A stretch of 64,000 nucleotides of DNA from Schistocerca nitens. Its lineage: Eukaryota; Arthropoda; Insecta; Orthoptera; Acrididae. Both the position numbers and the translations under genes were made by a program. Below, one piece after another: positions 1-12,416 of this stretch. The notes under the pieces are model-generated. The model saw nothing but the letters and a program-made list of their open reading frames with translations. It made no database searches and was not told the origin of the DNA. The stretch lies in NCBI RefSeq assembly GCF_023898315.1, contig NC_064623.1:17497140-17561139 (forward strand). Direction: 5' to 3'. Position 1 is the first letter of the stretch. Every line of letters begins with the position of its first letter.

Positions 1-1221
1 CGAGAATCGGGAATCTCAAAAACGTCGGTGTTGAGAATGCTACATCAACATCGGTTGCATCCGTACCATATTTCTATGCACCAGGAATTGCATGGCGACG
101 ACTTTGAACGTCGTGTACAGTTCTGCCACTGGGCATAAGAGAATTTACGGGACGATGACAGATCTTTTGCACGCGTTCTATTTAGAGACGAAGCGTCATT
201 CACCAACCGCGGTAACGGAAACCGGCATATTATGCACTATTGGTCAATGGAAAATCCACGATGGCTGCGACAAGTGGAACATCAGCGACCATGGCGGGTT
301 AATATATGGTGCGGCATTATGGGGGGAAGGATAATTGGCCCCCATTTTATCGATGGCAATATAAATGGTGCAATGTATGCTGACTTCCTATGTAAGTTCT
401 ACCGATGTTACTAGAACATGTTTCACTGCGTGACAGAATGGCGATGTACTTCCAACATGATGGATGTCCGGCAAATAGCTCGCGTGCGTTTGAAGCGGTA
501 TTGAATAGCATATTTCATGAAAGGTGGATTGGTCGTCGAAGCATCATACCAATGCCAGCACATTCACCGGGTATGATGTCCCCGGATTTCTTTCTGTGGG
601 GAAAGTTGAAGGATATTTGCTATTGTCATCCACCGACAACGCCTGACAACATGCGTCAGCGCATTGTCAATGCATGTGCGAACATTACGGAAGGCGAACT
701 ACTCGCTGTTGAGAGGAATGTCGTTACACGTATTGCCAAATGCTTTGAGGTTGACGGACATCATTTTGAGCATTTATTGCATTAATGTGGTATTTACAGG
801 TAATCACGCTGTAACAGCATGCGTTCTCAGAAGGTACATGTATCACATTGGAATGTTCAAACGTACCTACGTCCTGTATTTTAATTTAAAAAACTTACCT
901 GTTACCAGCTGTTCGTCTAAAATTGTGAGCCATATGTTTGAGACTATTACATTGCCATCTATCACAAAGCGAAAAAAGTGATCCAACTAAAACATTCATA
1001 TTTCTTTACGTACTACACGAATACGTAATAAAAATGGCGGTTCCTATTAAAAAAAACGTAGTTGATATCCGTTTGACCTATGGCAGTGCCATCTAGCGGG
1101 CCAACCATAGCGCCATCTGGTTTCCCCCTTCAAGCTAGACAAGTTTCGTTCTCTGTAGTTTTTTCGTTTGACGCTTATTTCGTGAGATATTTGGCCCGCT
1201 CACGATCGATGGACCACCCTG
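1..1221 (+). mobile_element. Tc1/mariner DD41D element, 3' part (window starts inside it)
   Basis: The element ends in CCACCCTG at 1221 followed by TA, matching the terminal inverted repeat (CAGGGTGG) of the complete copy at 60844-62552. The two copies align along their whole shared length, so position 1 lies about 650 bases inside the element. Transposase fragments lie in three frames (92-334, 232-414, 405-785). The 3' untranslated part and TIR occupy about 786-1221. The 5' half is outside the window. Confidence 0.9.
92..785 (+). pseudogene. DD41D mariner-family transposase, decayed
   Basis: A DDE/D transposase would cut and rejoin element ends in the nucleus. Visible pieces include the region before the second catalytic Asp, YFQHDGCPA with that Asp, and SPDFFLWGKLKD with the third. 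I count 41 residues between the second and third Asp, the rosa/visitor-type spacing of the mariner superfamily. The frame changes near 300 and near 405, and the usual SPDLT context of the third Asp has become SPGMMSPD, so this copy is dead. C-terminal residues up to HHFEHLLH are present. Confidence 0.85.
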
Positions 1222-1223
1222 TA

Positions 1224-1588
1224 TATCAAGGCATGACACTGACATGCGAGATTTTTCTATCATAAAGCATGTACAACTCTGGGGACGCATGGCACGACCG
1301 GGCAGATTACACACCTTGCCTTGCTGCGACACACCAACAGACGACTGGACCTGGAGATAAAAGTGCTGAGACGTACCACCAGATGGCGGCCGGCGCTGCC
1401 CGACAACTACTGTAACAGCGTCACACTTCTGTTAAACATTGTAAGTGACGGAAGAAATGTAACACCAACTAATTACGACGGCGAAGTTCGCACAAATTCC
1501 ATGTAAAAAGGATCGGCATGCTGTAAATTGTCATCAACGGCTGTCCACACCATCAAATGAAAATGGGACAATTTGAGACGCAACAACG
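1224..1588. other. Unassigned stretch between two elements
   Basis: No convincing coding region or repeat was recognised. One short open frame (1321-1506) has no recognisable motif. A GTAAGT string at 1441 resembles a splice donor but has no exon support. Confidence 0.4.
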
Positions 1589-2270
1589 ATGACACATCTA
1601 CATCTACATGGATGCTCTGCAAATCACATTTAAGTGCCTGGCAGAGGGTTCATCGAACCACCTTCACAATTCTCTATTATTCCAATCTCGTATAGCGCGA
1701 GGAAAGAATGAACACCTATATCTTTCCGTACGAACACTGATTTCCCTTATTTTACCGTGGCGATGGTTCCTCCCTATGTAGGTCGGTTTCAACAAAATAT
1801 TTTCGCATTCGGAGGAGAAAGTTTGTGATGGAATTTCGTGAGAGGATTCCGTCGGAACGAAAACGCCTTTCTTTTAATGATGTCCAGCCCAAGGCCTGTA
1901 TCATTTCTGTGACACTCACTCCCATATTTCGCGATAGTACAAAACGTGCTCCCTTTCTTTGAACTTTTTCGATGTACTCCGTCAGTCCTATCTGGTAAGG
2001 TGCAGCAGTATTCTAAAAGAGGACGAAACAAGCGTAGTGCAGGCAGTGTCCTTAGTAGGTATGTTACATTTTCTAAGTGTCCTGCCAATAAAACGCAGTC
2101 TTTGGTTAGCCTTCCCCACAACATTTTCTATGTGTTCCTTCCAGTTTAAGTTGTTCGTAATTGTAATACCTCGGTATTTACTTGAATTTACGGCTTTTAA
2201 ATTAGACTATCGTGTAACCGAAGTTTAACTAGTTCCTTTTTACACTCATGTGGATGACCTCACACACGTT
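1589..2270 (-). mobile_element. CR1-like LINE, 5'-truncated 3' end
   Basis: On the minus strand this is the end of a non-LTR retrotransposon. Its C-terminal reverse-transcriptase region reads RTLPALRLFRPLLEYCC, comparable to RTLRKC...LVRPLLEYC in related elements. The 3' end at about 1589 carries a short ACATCT repeat, the complement of the (AGATGT)n tail that ends other members such as the copy finishing at 47663. Frameshifts break the frame. Everything upstream of the thumb region is missing, as expected for 5' truncation during target-primed reverse transcription. Confidence 0.8.
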
Positions 2271-2463
2271 AACAAGTTCAAGCCATACAATATACATGTA
2301 ATAGAATAGTTTTAGGGGAAAGCTACACAGTCCATTTTTACAGAATTACGAAACAGGATTTGACCGTATTGGTCGGTTTCGCTGTAGGCGAAGATTGACA
2401 GTTAGCAATCACGTAATATGAAGTTGTAGAACAGGACCCCACACAATGTAGGGAAGTAATATA

Positions 2464-2658
2464 GGCCGGACGGAGTGGCCGAGCGGTTCTAGATGCTACA
2501 GTCTGGAACCACGCGACCGCTACGGTCGCAGGTTCGAATCCTGCCTCGGGCGTGGAAGTGTGTGATGTCCTTACTTAGGTTTAAGTAGTTCTAAGTTCTA
2601 GGGGACTCATGACCTCAGAAATTAAGTCCCATAGTGCTCAGAGCCTTTTGAACCATTT
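2464..2658 (+). mobile_element. tRNA-headed SINE (main family), copy 1
   Basis: The head is tRNA-like with an A-box (GTGGCCGAGCGGTT) and a B-box (GGTTCGAATCC). The tail ends in CATAGTGCTCAGAGCC...GAACCATTT. It is flanked by an 11-bp target duplication GAAGTAATATA at 2453-2463 and 2659-2669, which fixes both ends and shows LINE-machinery integration. Confidence 0.95.
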
Positions 2659-2719
2659 GAAGTAATATAAAGTTCAAATCAAGTATAAAACAATTTTTAC
2701 TAAAAGATGTACCAATATA

Positions 2720-3905
2720 CACCGAAAAGCCAAAGAAACTGTTATAGGCATGCGTGTTCAAATACAGAGATACATAAACAGGCAAAATACGGCGCTGCGG
2801 TCGGCAACGCCTATATAATACAACAAGTGTCTGGCGCGGTTGTTAGTTCTGTTGCTGCTGCTACAGTGGCAGGTTATCAAGATTTACGTGAATTTGAACG
2901 TGCTGTTATAGTCGGCGCACGAGCGATTCGACACAGCATCTCCTAGCTAGCGATGAAGTGGGGACTTTCCCATACGACCATTTCACAAGTGTACCGTGAA
3001 CATCGGGAATCCGGTAAAACATCTAATCTCCGACTTCGCTGCGGCCTGAAAAAGATCGTCTAACATCGGGATCAATGACGACTGAAGAGAATCGTTCAAC
3101 GTGAGAGAAGTGCAGCCCTTCCGCAGATTGCTGCGGATTTCAATGCAGGGGCACCAACAAGTGTCAGCGTGGGAACCATTCAACGAAACATCACCCATAT
3201 GGGCTTTGGGACCCGAAGGCCATCTCGCGTACCCTTGATGATTGCACGAACACCTACATCGGACTGTTGATGATTTGAAACATGTTGCCTGGGCGGACGA
3301 GTCTCGTTTAAAATTCTATTGAACGAATGGACTTGTATGGGTATGGAGACAACCTCATGAATCCGTGGACCCTGCGTGTCACCTCGGGACTGTTGAAGCT
3401 GGTGGAGGCTCTGTAATGGCGTGGGGCGTGTGCAGTTGGAGTGATATGAGACCCCTGATACGTCTAGATACGACTGTGACAGGTGGCACGTACGTAAGCA
3501 TCATGTCTGATCACCTGTATCCATTCATGTCCACTGTGCATTCCGACGGACTTGGCCAATTCCAGCAGGACATCGCGATACCCCAGACGTCCAGAATTAC
3601 CTCAGAGTTGCTCCAGGAACACTCTTCTTAGTTTAAACACTTCCGTTGGCCACCAAACTCCCCAGACATAAACATTATTGAGCATCCCAGGATGCCTTGC
3701 AACGTGCTGGTCAGAAGAGATCTCCACCCCCTCATACTCTTACGGATTTATGGGCAGGCATGCAGGATTGATGGTGTCAGTTCCCTGCAGAACTACTTGA
3801 GACGTTAGTTGAGTCCATGCCACGTCGTGTTGTGGCACTTCTTCGTGCTCACGGGCGCCCTGCATGATATTGGGCAGGTGTACCAGTTTTTTTGGCTCTT
3901 CAGTG
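2720..3905 (+). mobile_element. Tc1-like DD36E element, copy 1
   Basis: Ends are imperfect inverted repeats (CACCGAAAAGCCAAAGAAAC at left, GGCTCTTCAGTG at right), flanked by TA. The transposase is heavily decayed. The N-terminal helix-turn-helix region (REFERAVIVGARAIRHSIS, then MKWGLSHTTISQVYREH) begins near 2886. The DDE core (3365-3631) and C-terminus (LVESMPRRVVALLRAHG near 3800) lie in shifted frames with stops. At about 1.19 kb it is shorter than copy 2, so internal deletions exist. The DD36E spacing is counted in the copy at 38415-39330. Confidence 0.88.
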
Positions 3906-3928
3906 TATGGGTTGATTTAGGTAGAGAC

Positions 3929-4127
3929 GCCGGCAGAAGTGGCCGTGCGGTTAAAGGCGCTGCAGTCTGGAACCGCAAGACCGCTACGGTCGCAGGTTCG
4001 AATCCTGCCTCGGGCATGGATGTTTGTGATGTCCTTAGGTTAGTTAGGTTTAACTAGTTCTAAGTTCTAGGGGACTAATGACCTCAGCAGTTGAGTCCCA
4101 TAGTGCTCAGAGCCATTTGAACCATTT
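3929..4127 (+). mobile_element. tRNA-headed SINE (main family), copy 2
   Basis: Complete head, body and tail, with a 13-bp target duplication TTTAGGTAGAGAC at 3916-3928 and 4128-4140. The head differs slightly (GGCCGTGCGGTTAAAGGCGC), closer to a functional tRNA arm than most copies. It sits just outside the DD36E element that ends at 3905. Confidence 0.95.
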
Positions 4128-4140
4128 TTTAGGTAGAGAC

Positions 4141-5379
4141 AATTTTGAATAAATCCAGTATTTATTTAGCATGATCCGTGACTTTTGTTCTGCATAGCCA
4201 GAGTCATAACATAGCTGGGACACACTGTGTAAGTGGCCTTACTTCCACCTACCTCACGCTATTCCATTAAAATGGTAATCATTTGCAAATGGATGCTTGT
4301 AGCAGACTTCATGTCATTTTAATATTTGTTGCACGTGTCCATCACGCTGATGCTTTCTTAATGCCCAACATTTCGTGTAGTATTTTCTTTTGTGGGGGTT
4401 ACAGGTAGCCGATGCAATATCAGCGAGCGGCAGAACACGCTGCTGGCAGATGCCGGAAAGTTGGGCACAGGTAGCGAGCAGGTAATTAGCGTAGGGGGTG
4501 GGGAGAGATGTGCTGAGCCTCGTCATCAAACACCAACTTCGTCCGCCTCCTGACGCGCAGGAAGAGAGAGAGAGAGAGATTCTGTGAGGCGGCAGGCTAT
4601 GTCTCTTGTGTGTTTGTGTGGTGCAGGTGTGTGGTGTGATTGGGGGAGGAGTGGAGGGTGGGGCAGACCGTTTGTGGGAGAGCGATTGGGTGGGGATGAA
4701 TGGAAGGGAGGGGAGGGGGTGTAGGTACTCGCCTTTGTAACGCTAGTTATGTAGTCGAAGCTCGAGTTGTTCATGAATGTGCCAGAGTATACAAGGCTGT
4801 AAGGATACATTTGAAGGTAAAAGAAACACATGGAGACTCTCCACAACAGCTGTTGCGCGGTGACCAGATCAAAAACGTCCACACAGTCACTTCCTCACAA
4901 GTGTTAGTCGCTATTGTGGAATTCACAAGGTGCGAGGTGGCGATGTTGTTCATACAATGAAAGTTTCCTACTTTTGGATTTCGACTAAGCTGAGTAGATA
5001 ACAGATATGACTTCAGTAAATATGCCCTCAAAATATTCGTCCTTAAATATAAAATTCTGACCTATGAAAGAAAACTAAAACATTCTGACTGCTATTTGAT
5101 TGATATACTCAGAAGCAGGAAAACTTTTGTAGTATAATGAGCAATTTGAGGGCAGCTTGAACTAGTATTCAGGTGAATGAGACTTTACCATCAGCACACT
5201 CTAGTCTCCGGATATGATTTACAATTGTAAAGCATGTTTCAGCTGCCCCTACCTACACCTTTGAAAATGACACGCAAGATTTTCATATTCTCTTGCTTGC
5301 TACGTGGAAACAATTAGTCCTACAGAAAAAATGAAAGAGAACCTCTTCGTAGGAAATTCAGTATGGTTAAATTTTGTGT
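4141..5379. other. Unassigned stretch
   Basis: No recognisable gene. It contains a short (GA)n run at about 4562-4580 and a GT/GGGAGG-rich patch at 4600-4730. Open frames on both strands at 4526-5031 show no motif and look like chance. Confidence 0.4.
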
Positions 5380-5660
5380 AGGGACACGTTTTCGCTAGAA
5401 ACCTTAGTTTTCGAATTATTCAAGAAAAACATACAAAAGTGACCTTCAAGTGCGTGTTTCTTGGATATCTCGAAAACAGTGGCCTCCAGCGGAAACTTAT
5501 GCCAGTACAAAAGTTAGCTACATTGAATTTCATAGAAAGATGTCGTGTTCATTTTTAATGTAAACTAATAGTTCGCACATAGCGAGTGTTTTTTAAAGGT
5601 GTTGTGGGTTGCATGAAACCCATAGGTAGGGACAACTGAATCACCCTTGTATGTGCACTT
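5380..5660 (+). repeat. Uncharacterised dispersed repeat, copy A
   Basis: Shares diverged blocks with 16220-16470: a TCGAAAACnGTGGnCTCCA block, a TTTCnTAnAAAG block, a TAGTTnGnnCATAGCnAG block and a CATAGGTAGGGACAACTGAATCA-type ending. No coding capacity was seen. Confidence 0.6.
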
Positions 5661-5908
5661 TCTTATAGAGGGGATATGTCCAATGAGGGCTCAACACTAC
5701 ACTTTGTTTGGTCTAACCCTGTTCACGATGAACATGAAGTACAATAATCACTAAAAATACATTCAGAACCAGCAGGAATTCTCAACGTCCACAACAACAC
5801 TAACCTACCTTATACTTGCTGTAAAATGCATGCAAGCAGATTGTGCTGCTATACGTAAATAGTCTCCTTACGCTTCACATCTTGTTCCAGACAAATATTT
5901 GGTAATCA

Positions 5909-6106
5909 AAATGGTTCAAATGGCTCTGAGCACTATGGGACTCAACTTCTCAGGTCATTAGTCCCCTAGAACTTAGAACTACTTAAACCTAACTAACCTA
6001 AGGACAGCACACACATCCATGCCCGAGGCAGGATTCGAACCTGCGACCGTAGCAGCCGCACGGTTCCGGACTGCGCGCCTAGAACCGCGAGACCACCGCG
6101 GCCGGC
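5909..6106 (-). mobile_element. tRNA-headed SINE (main family), copy 3
   Basis: Complete copy in reverse orientation, with the B-box complement GGATTCGAACC near 6031 and the head complement CCGCGGCCGGC at 6096-6106. Target duplication TTTGGTAATCA (11 bp) lies at 5898-5908 and 6107-6117. Confidence 0.95.
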
Positions 6107-6369
6107 TTTGGTAATCATGCTCCTAGTTTTAATTACTTGCCTGACTATAGCAAAATGTTGGAGAGTGATTGTGTGTTGCGTCTGGATATGTATCACGCAA
6201 GTGGTGGATTTACTGTGCTCCACCGAAGTCGATATGAAGAGGCTAAGAAATGATCAAACGAAAGCCCTTTTCCCTCGTGTTCCGGTACAAGTGACAAACG
6301 TCGAAAGTGGTTTGGTGCTAAGAAATTGAATAGTCAGATACAAGAACAGCCTCACAAACATGAAAATTC

Positions 6370-6371
<2 letters not shown>

Positions 6372-6419
<48 letters not shown>

Positions 6420-6425
6420 GAGATA
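6372..6425. repeat. (GA)n microsatellite
   Basis: About 27 nearly perfect GA units, broken by GGG and ATA interruptions near the right end. Confidence 0.97.
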
Positions 6426-9074
6426 GAGGAAAGAAAACAGCTAAATCTTCCTGTGATATCGTCTTGTCCTCATTTATCTTTTTTATACTGCTGCCTGGAC
6501 AAACTTGAAATTTTCCTATGCCACCCTATCTACAAGAAATATTCTTCTAAGACAGAGCTCTCACTGGTAGAGGCTGCTTTTGTGAGAAATTCTGACTGGG
6601 GACACAAAAAAGTTCTACTCGATTATGTCTCTACGTAGACGTTATTAAGTGAGAGGTAGTCATTTTCCACTCACTGGTCCACATGGATATAAGTTCTTGA
6701 GACATCTTATAATCTCCAGTGTTAATAGAGATTCGAAATTGATGATCAGTGAATCGAATCTGGCGCTTGCACATGTATTAAGGAAAAGTATTTTTCATTC
6801 TCCTTCCTAAAGAGGGAGAAAGTGGACCAATGAGAGAGCTTATGCCCTTCTAAACCATATCCTTTGTTGTTCTGTTTGGGCTCAATTTATTTGTAGATGG
6901 GGAGAGAGGAGAATTTTGAATTTGCAACTACGAATACATTTCGTGCACTTACAAGTTTTGGTTAACTTTATCGGCTAGATCTGAGTTCTACTAATCTTTA
7001 TATGCTTTCCGTATACACTAGGCTACAGTTCATGGTGGTTAACGGTATTGAAATGCTGGAAAATTGAAAATAATGATTTTATTTTTAAGTAGATCCGTCG
7101 TCAATGTACTGGTCCTCAATCCGTTCATTCCAGTTATAGTAGCAATTCCAACGAGTCGCTATTTAAAAGGTGTTATGCGGGCTATTTCGTATGTGCTGTC
7201 TGAGGTATGTTCGTTGTATTTTGTAGGCATTATTAGAAGTCTTCTTCGGCGCTAAAAAATCTCTTTGCTTGGTTTTGGTTGTCGATACGGACAGGTGCGG
7301 GAAATTCGAGATTTGGTGTAATGACTATGTTGTCTGTATGAACAGATGTTTCATTTAATGCGTTCTCCAATCAGGTTTAAAAATTCGAGTCCTCGCCTTG
7401 CTTTTGCCATCTTGTTGTCTATACTGATTTGCAGAGTCTATTTTTTTAATGCTTTCCATTCCTTTTCCCTAAACTTAGAGGAAGCTGTTGATGTAGTGAC
7501 CCATAGAGAAGTCAGGAATTTTTCAGCCAGACAGTATGTCAGCTGGGTGTGGAGCGAAAAAAGCGTCCCCACAGGGAATATTAAGGAGGGATATTTTCAG
7601 TTTCAGCATTTCAAGGGAAACATCCAGGGAACCTTGGTCAGAACTGGGGTGTGGAAAGTAATTTTAATTTGATTCCGGGACAATATGTTCCAGATATATG
7701 AAGCCTGGTGTAAGTGAATGTGTATACATGTACGTGCATTAGAGTATAGTCGATGAGTTGTTCGGCGTTCGTAGTGTGCCTATGATGCAGTCCCCAATTA
7801 CATGTCGTGTGGAAACAAAGACGTTGCGGGAGACATTTCATCGCTGGAGCCAATGTAACCTCTGGTGGCAGAGACCACTGCTGCATCTATTGTACACTGG
7901 TATGGTGTTTAAATACTTGAAATTAAAACAGTTCTTTTAATACAAGTTTCGGATTATATTACAGTAAATAATGAACAATAAGCAGCAAAGGAGTGTAGGT
8001 TGGAGGCCACATTGCCCTTGTGCCACAGATACAAGTGAGTTATGTTTAAAGGAAATACTTGAGAAACACGGAATCAGAGCAAAGCGTCTAAATACACAAG
8101 TCTTTTCTCCCTCTGGCCACATCTACAGCGACACCTGATGGTGTTCCAATAACTTTCCTTCTCAACGGCGACTGTGTCGCCTCCAGGATGCGTATATACT
8201 TCGTACAATTGATGTACTAATTCACAATATACATCATATTGATGTTTTAAAGTATTTGGTATGTTTTACTCATGCGTATTACTGTACTCACACCCTATTT
8301 ACTGTAAGCACTTCTCATTTTAAAATTTATTGAAATAATGTGCTTCCCAGGGACGTTTTCCACTTCTTATGAAACATATTTTTGTAACTTGTGCAAAGAA
8401 TTGTATAGCCTATGTTTTTAATTTTTATCTCATGACAGATCCGATGATGACAGCAATAAGAAAGTGTGTTGTGTACGTGAGAGTAAAATCTTAAGTGTTT
8501 GTGCATTACTGTGGCTGCTGACCTATACAAAGACATCCTGTCTGCTATTTTGGAATCGTCTAAAATTAAAGATTTTTGTTGTCGTAAGATGCGACGGCAA
8601 AGTTCATGCAGGTAGAGTCATTAATGTTTGCAAAACTGGGGCGGAAGTTAGTTGAATAGGTAGATGTGCAAAACCGTATATTTTGTGTAAGGAAAGGGAC
8701 CTTTTTATGTGCAACGAATCTAAAGTAACTTGAAAAACTGAGACTTCCATTTACATGTCCAACAAAAGAGAATTATGTTCTGTAAAAGAACTGTCATATG
8801 GGGCAGATGAACAAATGTCACTAATTTTCTTATGAAACGGTATTTAAATTTACATCGGACTATTTTAACGCCATCTGGCAGGGTATACGCCAGTGTGATT
8901 GTGCGAGAGATTGTGGGTGAGACAAGGCGAGAGTGAGCGCAGTTTTATATCAGATTCCTTCTTACAATTTTTTTCGCGTTTTCTACATTGAAACCAAGCT
9001 CATTTCAACAAATTTTCGAATGGCTCCTGATAACGTCGTCCTTGGCCGCCACTTAATCTCACCCCCCCCTCCCC

Positions 9075-9076
<2 letters not shown>

Positions 9077-9122
<46 letters not shown>
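9077..9122. repeat. (AC)n microsatellite
   Basis: About 23 AC units preceded by a C-rich tract. Confidence 0.97.
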
Positions 9123-9719
9123 CTATAAACCGCAAAATAAATATGTTAAGCAACGTTTTTCTTTAATTTTCTACTGAAATAAATGGATGTAATCACCGTA
9201 TCTATAACCCACCACAATAGATGTGTGGTGCACAGCACTTAGGAACATAGGCACATAAGTATGGGCATATTTTTTATAATTAATTAAATTAAAAAACTGG
9301 AAAAATAGTAATTTTCCTTTTGAATGTCAGGTTATGCCAGGTGCTGTTGGCTCACGGACACGTAAATCGCATAAGAGGCACCCAAATGAAAGACTTGCAA
9401 TAGGCTGGTGGATCACATGGCATTATTACAGCCTTCATTGAACACTTAAAAAGAAGAAGTAATTTGAATGTCATATGTACATGCTCTGTCGGCAAAATGA
9501 AAAAAAAGTTCCATATATTGGTCCATAGTTGTGAGAAAACAGGGTACGCCTGTATGATTTTTAAGTAAACCGTCACTGCGGAAATCCGATAACAGGCATT
9601 CTGAAATTCTGCCGATGACACAGATCGCTCCAGAGTTTGGCATGCGAGTTTGAGTGCCAGATTTAACAGTGATACACCGACTAGCGCATAACCCCTCGAC
9701 GGGTCGTTGATAAACACTG

Positions 9720-10171
9720 CTCGGGAAGGGCTTTTGTTGCGGGGCTTGTGGCAGGCATCAAGTTGTGTTCTGGGATGCCGAAGCACAAAGGGGCGACAGA
9801 GATCGCGGCAGGTGTGGGAGGGGAGGCGGGGAGTCCTGGTGGGGGCGGTAACGGGGTGGTGGGGTTGGCGGCGCGGTGGGGGGTGGGTCTACCAGGGGGG
9901 GGGGAGGGGAAGGAGGAGAGCAGACAGGGGTAGGCGGAGGGACAGAGGCGGAGAAGGGCGCAGCGCGCGCGGGGTGTGTTCTGGAAGTCAAACAGCGTGC
10001 GTGGGTGGTTCTGCCTGACAGCCGGGCCCGTAGGCGGAGATTAAAGGCCGCGGGGAGCCGACGGCGAAACTCGCAAGGGGCCTGTACACCGTGCACTGCC
10101 AGCGGGGCAGTACGGGGGCACCCGACGACCTTACAGCAAAGGCTCCGAATGTGTTGCTGGGTTGCGTAAGT
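9720..10171. other. GC- and CpG-rich island, function unknown
   Basis: A sharply GC-rich block in AT-rich surroundings, with G-runs at 9815-9940 and many CpGs at 9950-10110. No TE signature was recognised. Open frames on both strands are a by-product of base composition. A GTAAGT string at 10166-10171 matches a splice-donor consensus on the plus strand, so an unannotated first exon or promoter is possible but unproven. Confidence 0.35.
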
Positions 10172-10264
10172 GTCAGGCGTAATGTCGTATGACAACATTA
10201 GCCTCTTACACGACAGATTACGGCGCGGGTAACTTGTAATGGCACGCCTGATTTGTGAAGACCG

Positions 10265-11640
10265 ACGTCTACATCGACATCTATATCAATACTCTGCAAA
10301 CAAACGAGTGCATGGCAGAGGGTACTTCCCACTGTACCAGTATTTACAGCCTCATATAATTCCATACACGTATGGATTGTGTGAAGAATGAATGTAATCT
10401 TAGCATCATGATTCTATGTGGACGATATGTAGGGGGTTGTAGTATTTTCCCAGAATCATCATTTAAAGCCCATTCTTGAAACTTTATAAAGTAAGCTTTC
10501 TTGGGATAGCATCTCTGTGACAGTCTCCCACAGGTCAAACAAGCCTATGACCATTCGTGTCGCTTTCGTACGTGCACGTTCCATATCCCCTGTCAGTCGC
10601 ATTTCATGTGGGTCCCACACACGTGAGCAGTATTCTAGGATGAGTCGCATAAGTGATTTGTAAGCGAAATTTTTTTTAGACTGACTACATTTCCCTAGTA
10701 CTGCACCAATAAACCGAACTCTGCCAATTGATTTGCCACAACTAAGCCTATATGATCGTTCCACTTCATATCGCTATAAATTTTTACATGCAAGTGTTTG
10801 CATGAGTTGACGATTCCAGTTGTGATTCGTTCATATTGTAATGATAAGATACCATGTTCCTTTTTTTTATGAAGTGGGAGATTTTACATTTCTGAGCATT
10901 TGAAGCAAATTACTAATCTCTGTACCACTTTAAAATATTACCGAGATCCAACTCAATATTTGTGCAGCTTTTTCCAGACAGCCGGCCAAAGTGGCCGAGC
11001 GGTTCTAGGCACTACAGTCTGGAACCGCACGACCGCTACGATCGCAGGTTCGAATCCTACCTCGGGCATGGATCTGTATAATGTCCGTAGGTTAGTTAGG
11101 TTTAAGTAGTTCTAAGTTCTAGGGTACTGATGACCTCAGAAGTTAAGTCCCATAGTGCTCAGAGCCATTTGAACCATTTCTTTTTCCAGACAGTGCTTCA
11201 TTACTCGTAAGATCATCATCTGCAAAAAGTCTGAGGTTACGATTAATATCTGCAAGGCCATTAATGTACAAAATGACCAGAAAGGATCCCAACATACTTC
11301 CCCACGGCACACCTCAGTCAACTTCTACAGCTGCCGATGACCTTCCATCCGAGATAACACACTGCCTTCACACTACGAAGATATCCTCGTAACAAATTAC
11401 GCTTGATACCTGATGCCCTATTACTTTTGATAGTAACCGTAGATGTGGTACGGACTCAAATGGTTTTTGCAAATCAAGAATTACGGTATCTACCTGACGC
11501 CCTTGATCCATGACTTTCAGTATGTCGTGTGAGAAAATTGCGAGTTGTGCACCACATCGAAATCCATGGTGGTTGGCAAGTAGGAAATCATTCTGTTTTT
11601 GATACCTCATTACATTTAGCGCAGAATTTCTTCTAAGGCT
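10265..11640 (-). mobile_element. CR1-like LINE fragment, split by a SINE
   Basis: Minus-strand reverse-transcriptase fragment. Right of the SINE lie LANHHGFRCGAQLA and VDTVILDLQKPFESVPH (fingers/palm) at 11368-11610. LRLFADDDL, the YxDD-type catalytic motif, lies just right of the SINE near 11200. Left of the SINE is the thumb region GRVRFIGAVLGKCSQSKKN...LILEYCSRVWDPHE at 10459-10764. The 3' end near 10270 has a degenerate ACATCTATAT repeat tail. Several frames are used, so it is a pseudogene. The upstream limit is uncertain. Confidence 0.82.
10982..11179 (+). mobile_element. tRNA-headed SINE (main family), copy 4, inside a LINE
   Basis: Inserted in the CR1-like LINE. A 14-bp target duplication CTTTTTCCAGACAG lies at 10968-10981 and 11180-11193. 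Orientation is opposite to the host LINE. A- and B-box motifs are intact (GTGGCCGAGCGGTT, GGTTCGAATCC). Confidence 0.95.
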
Positions 11641-11887
11641 CTACAGCAGATGACACCAAGGACGCTGAACGACACTTTCGTGGATCACTTACGCTATCCT
11701 TCTTGTAGAGGGGTGTGGCCTGTGCTTTCTTTCATTACTGAACACGGTTGTTTTTACAAGGAATATATGACAGATTATATTCAAAAGATCGTCCAACTCA
11801 GCCGAATGTGCGGTATTGGTTCTGATACTTTCTTTTTCGATCTTATCTACCGGCAATTTTGGCTTCCTTTTTCAGTTTTCAGATTAT

Positions 11888-12138
11888 TATTATGTGGCCT
11901 TGCGGTAGCGTTCTTGCCTCCCGCGCCCGGGGTCCCGGGTTCGATTCCCGGCAGGGTCTGGGATTTTTCCTGCCTCGAGATGACTGGGTGTTGTTGTGTC
12001 ATCTTCATCATTCATTCCCATTACTGTCGGAGGAAGGCAATGGCAAACCGCCTCCACTAGGACCTTGCCTAGTACGGCGGTGCGGGTCTCCCGCATCGTC
12101 CCCTACGCTCCTCGGAGTATGTGACCTCATCATCATTA
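11888..12138 (+). mobile_element. tRNA-derived SINE, second family
   Basis: The head GTGGCCTTGCGGTAGCG...GGTCCCGGGTTCGATTCCC is tRNA-like (A- and B-box), with a body ending in a CATCATCATTATG stretch. A short possible duplication ATTATG lies on both sides. The body differs from the main family, so it is a separate SINE lineage. Confidence 0.75.
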
Positions 12139-12416
12139 TGTTTGCTGGCTATTACTCAATTTATAACAATCTTTAAAATTGTTAAATATCACATTTCTTT
12201 CACATTCAGTTTTAATCACTTCATATCCACTTTAATCTATTTCTGCAGAAATAATTCTTTTGTTAATGGCCAACAGCAATCTGCAACAGTTATGTTTTAT
12301 ACTTTCTGTTGCTGCTGGCAGCTGTACTACTACACTGAAGCCCCAAAGAAACTGGTACAGGCATGTGTATTCAATTACAGAGATATATAAACAGGCAGAG
12401 TACGGCGCCTTTATAA

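Larger units (their letters stand above)
6118..9690. other. Long unassigned stretch with two microsatellites
   Basis: About 3.6 kb without a recognisable TE or gene. Short open frames (for example 7346-7672 and 7064-7255) have no motif. The DNA is AT-rich apart from a (GA)n tract at 6372-6425 and an (AC)n tract at 9077-9122. It could be unique intergenic or intronic DNA or very old repeats. Confidence 0.5.

Noticed and set aside
6360..6638. Frame rich in Glu-Arg repeats
   Set aside because: Derived from the (GA)n microsatellite.
9758..10198. Minus-strand frame of 146 codons rich in Pro and Arg, and overlapping plus-strand frames
   Set aside because: Frames are open on both strands because the DNA is GC-rich with few stop codons; no motif is seen.
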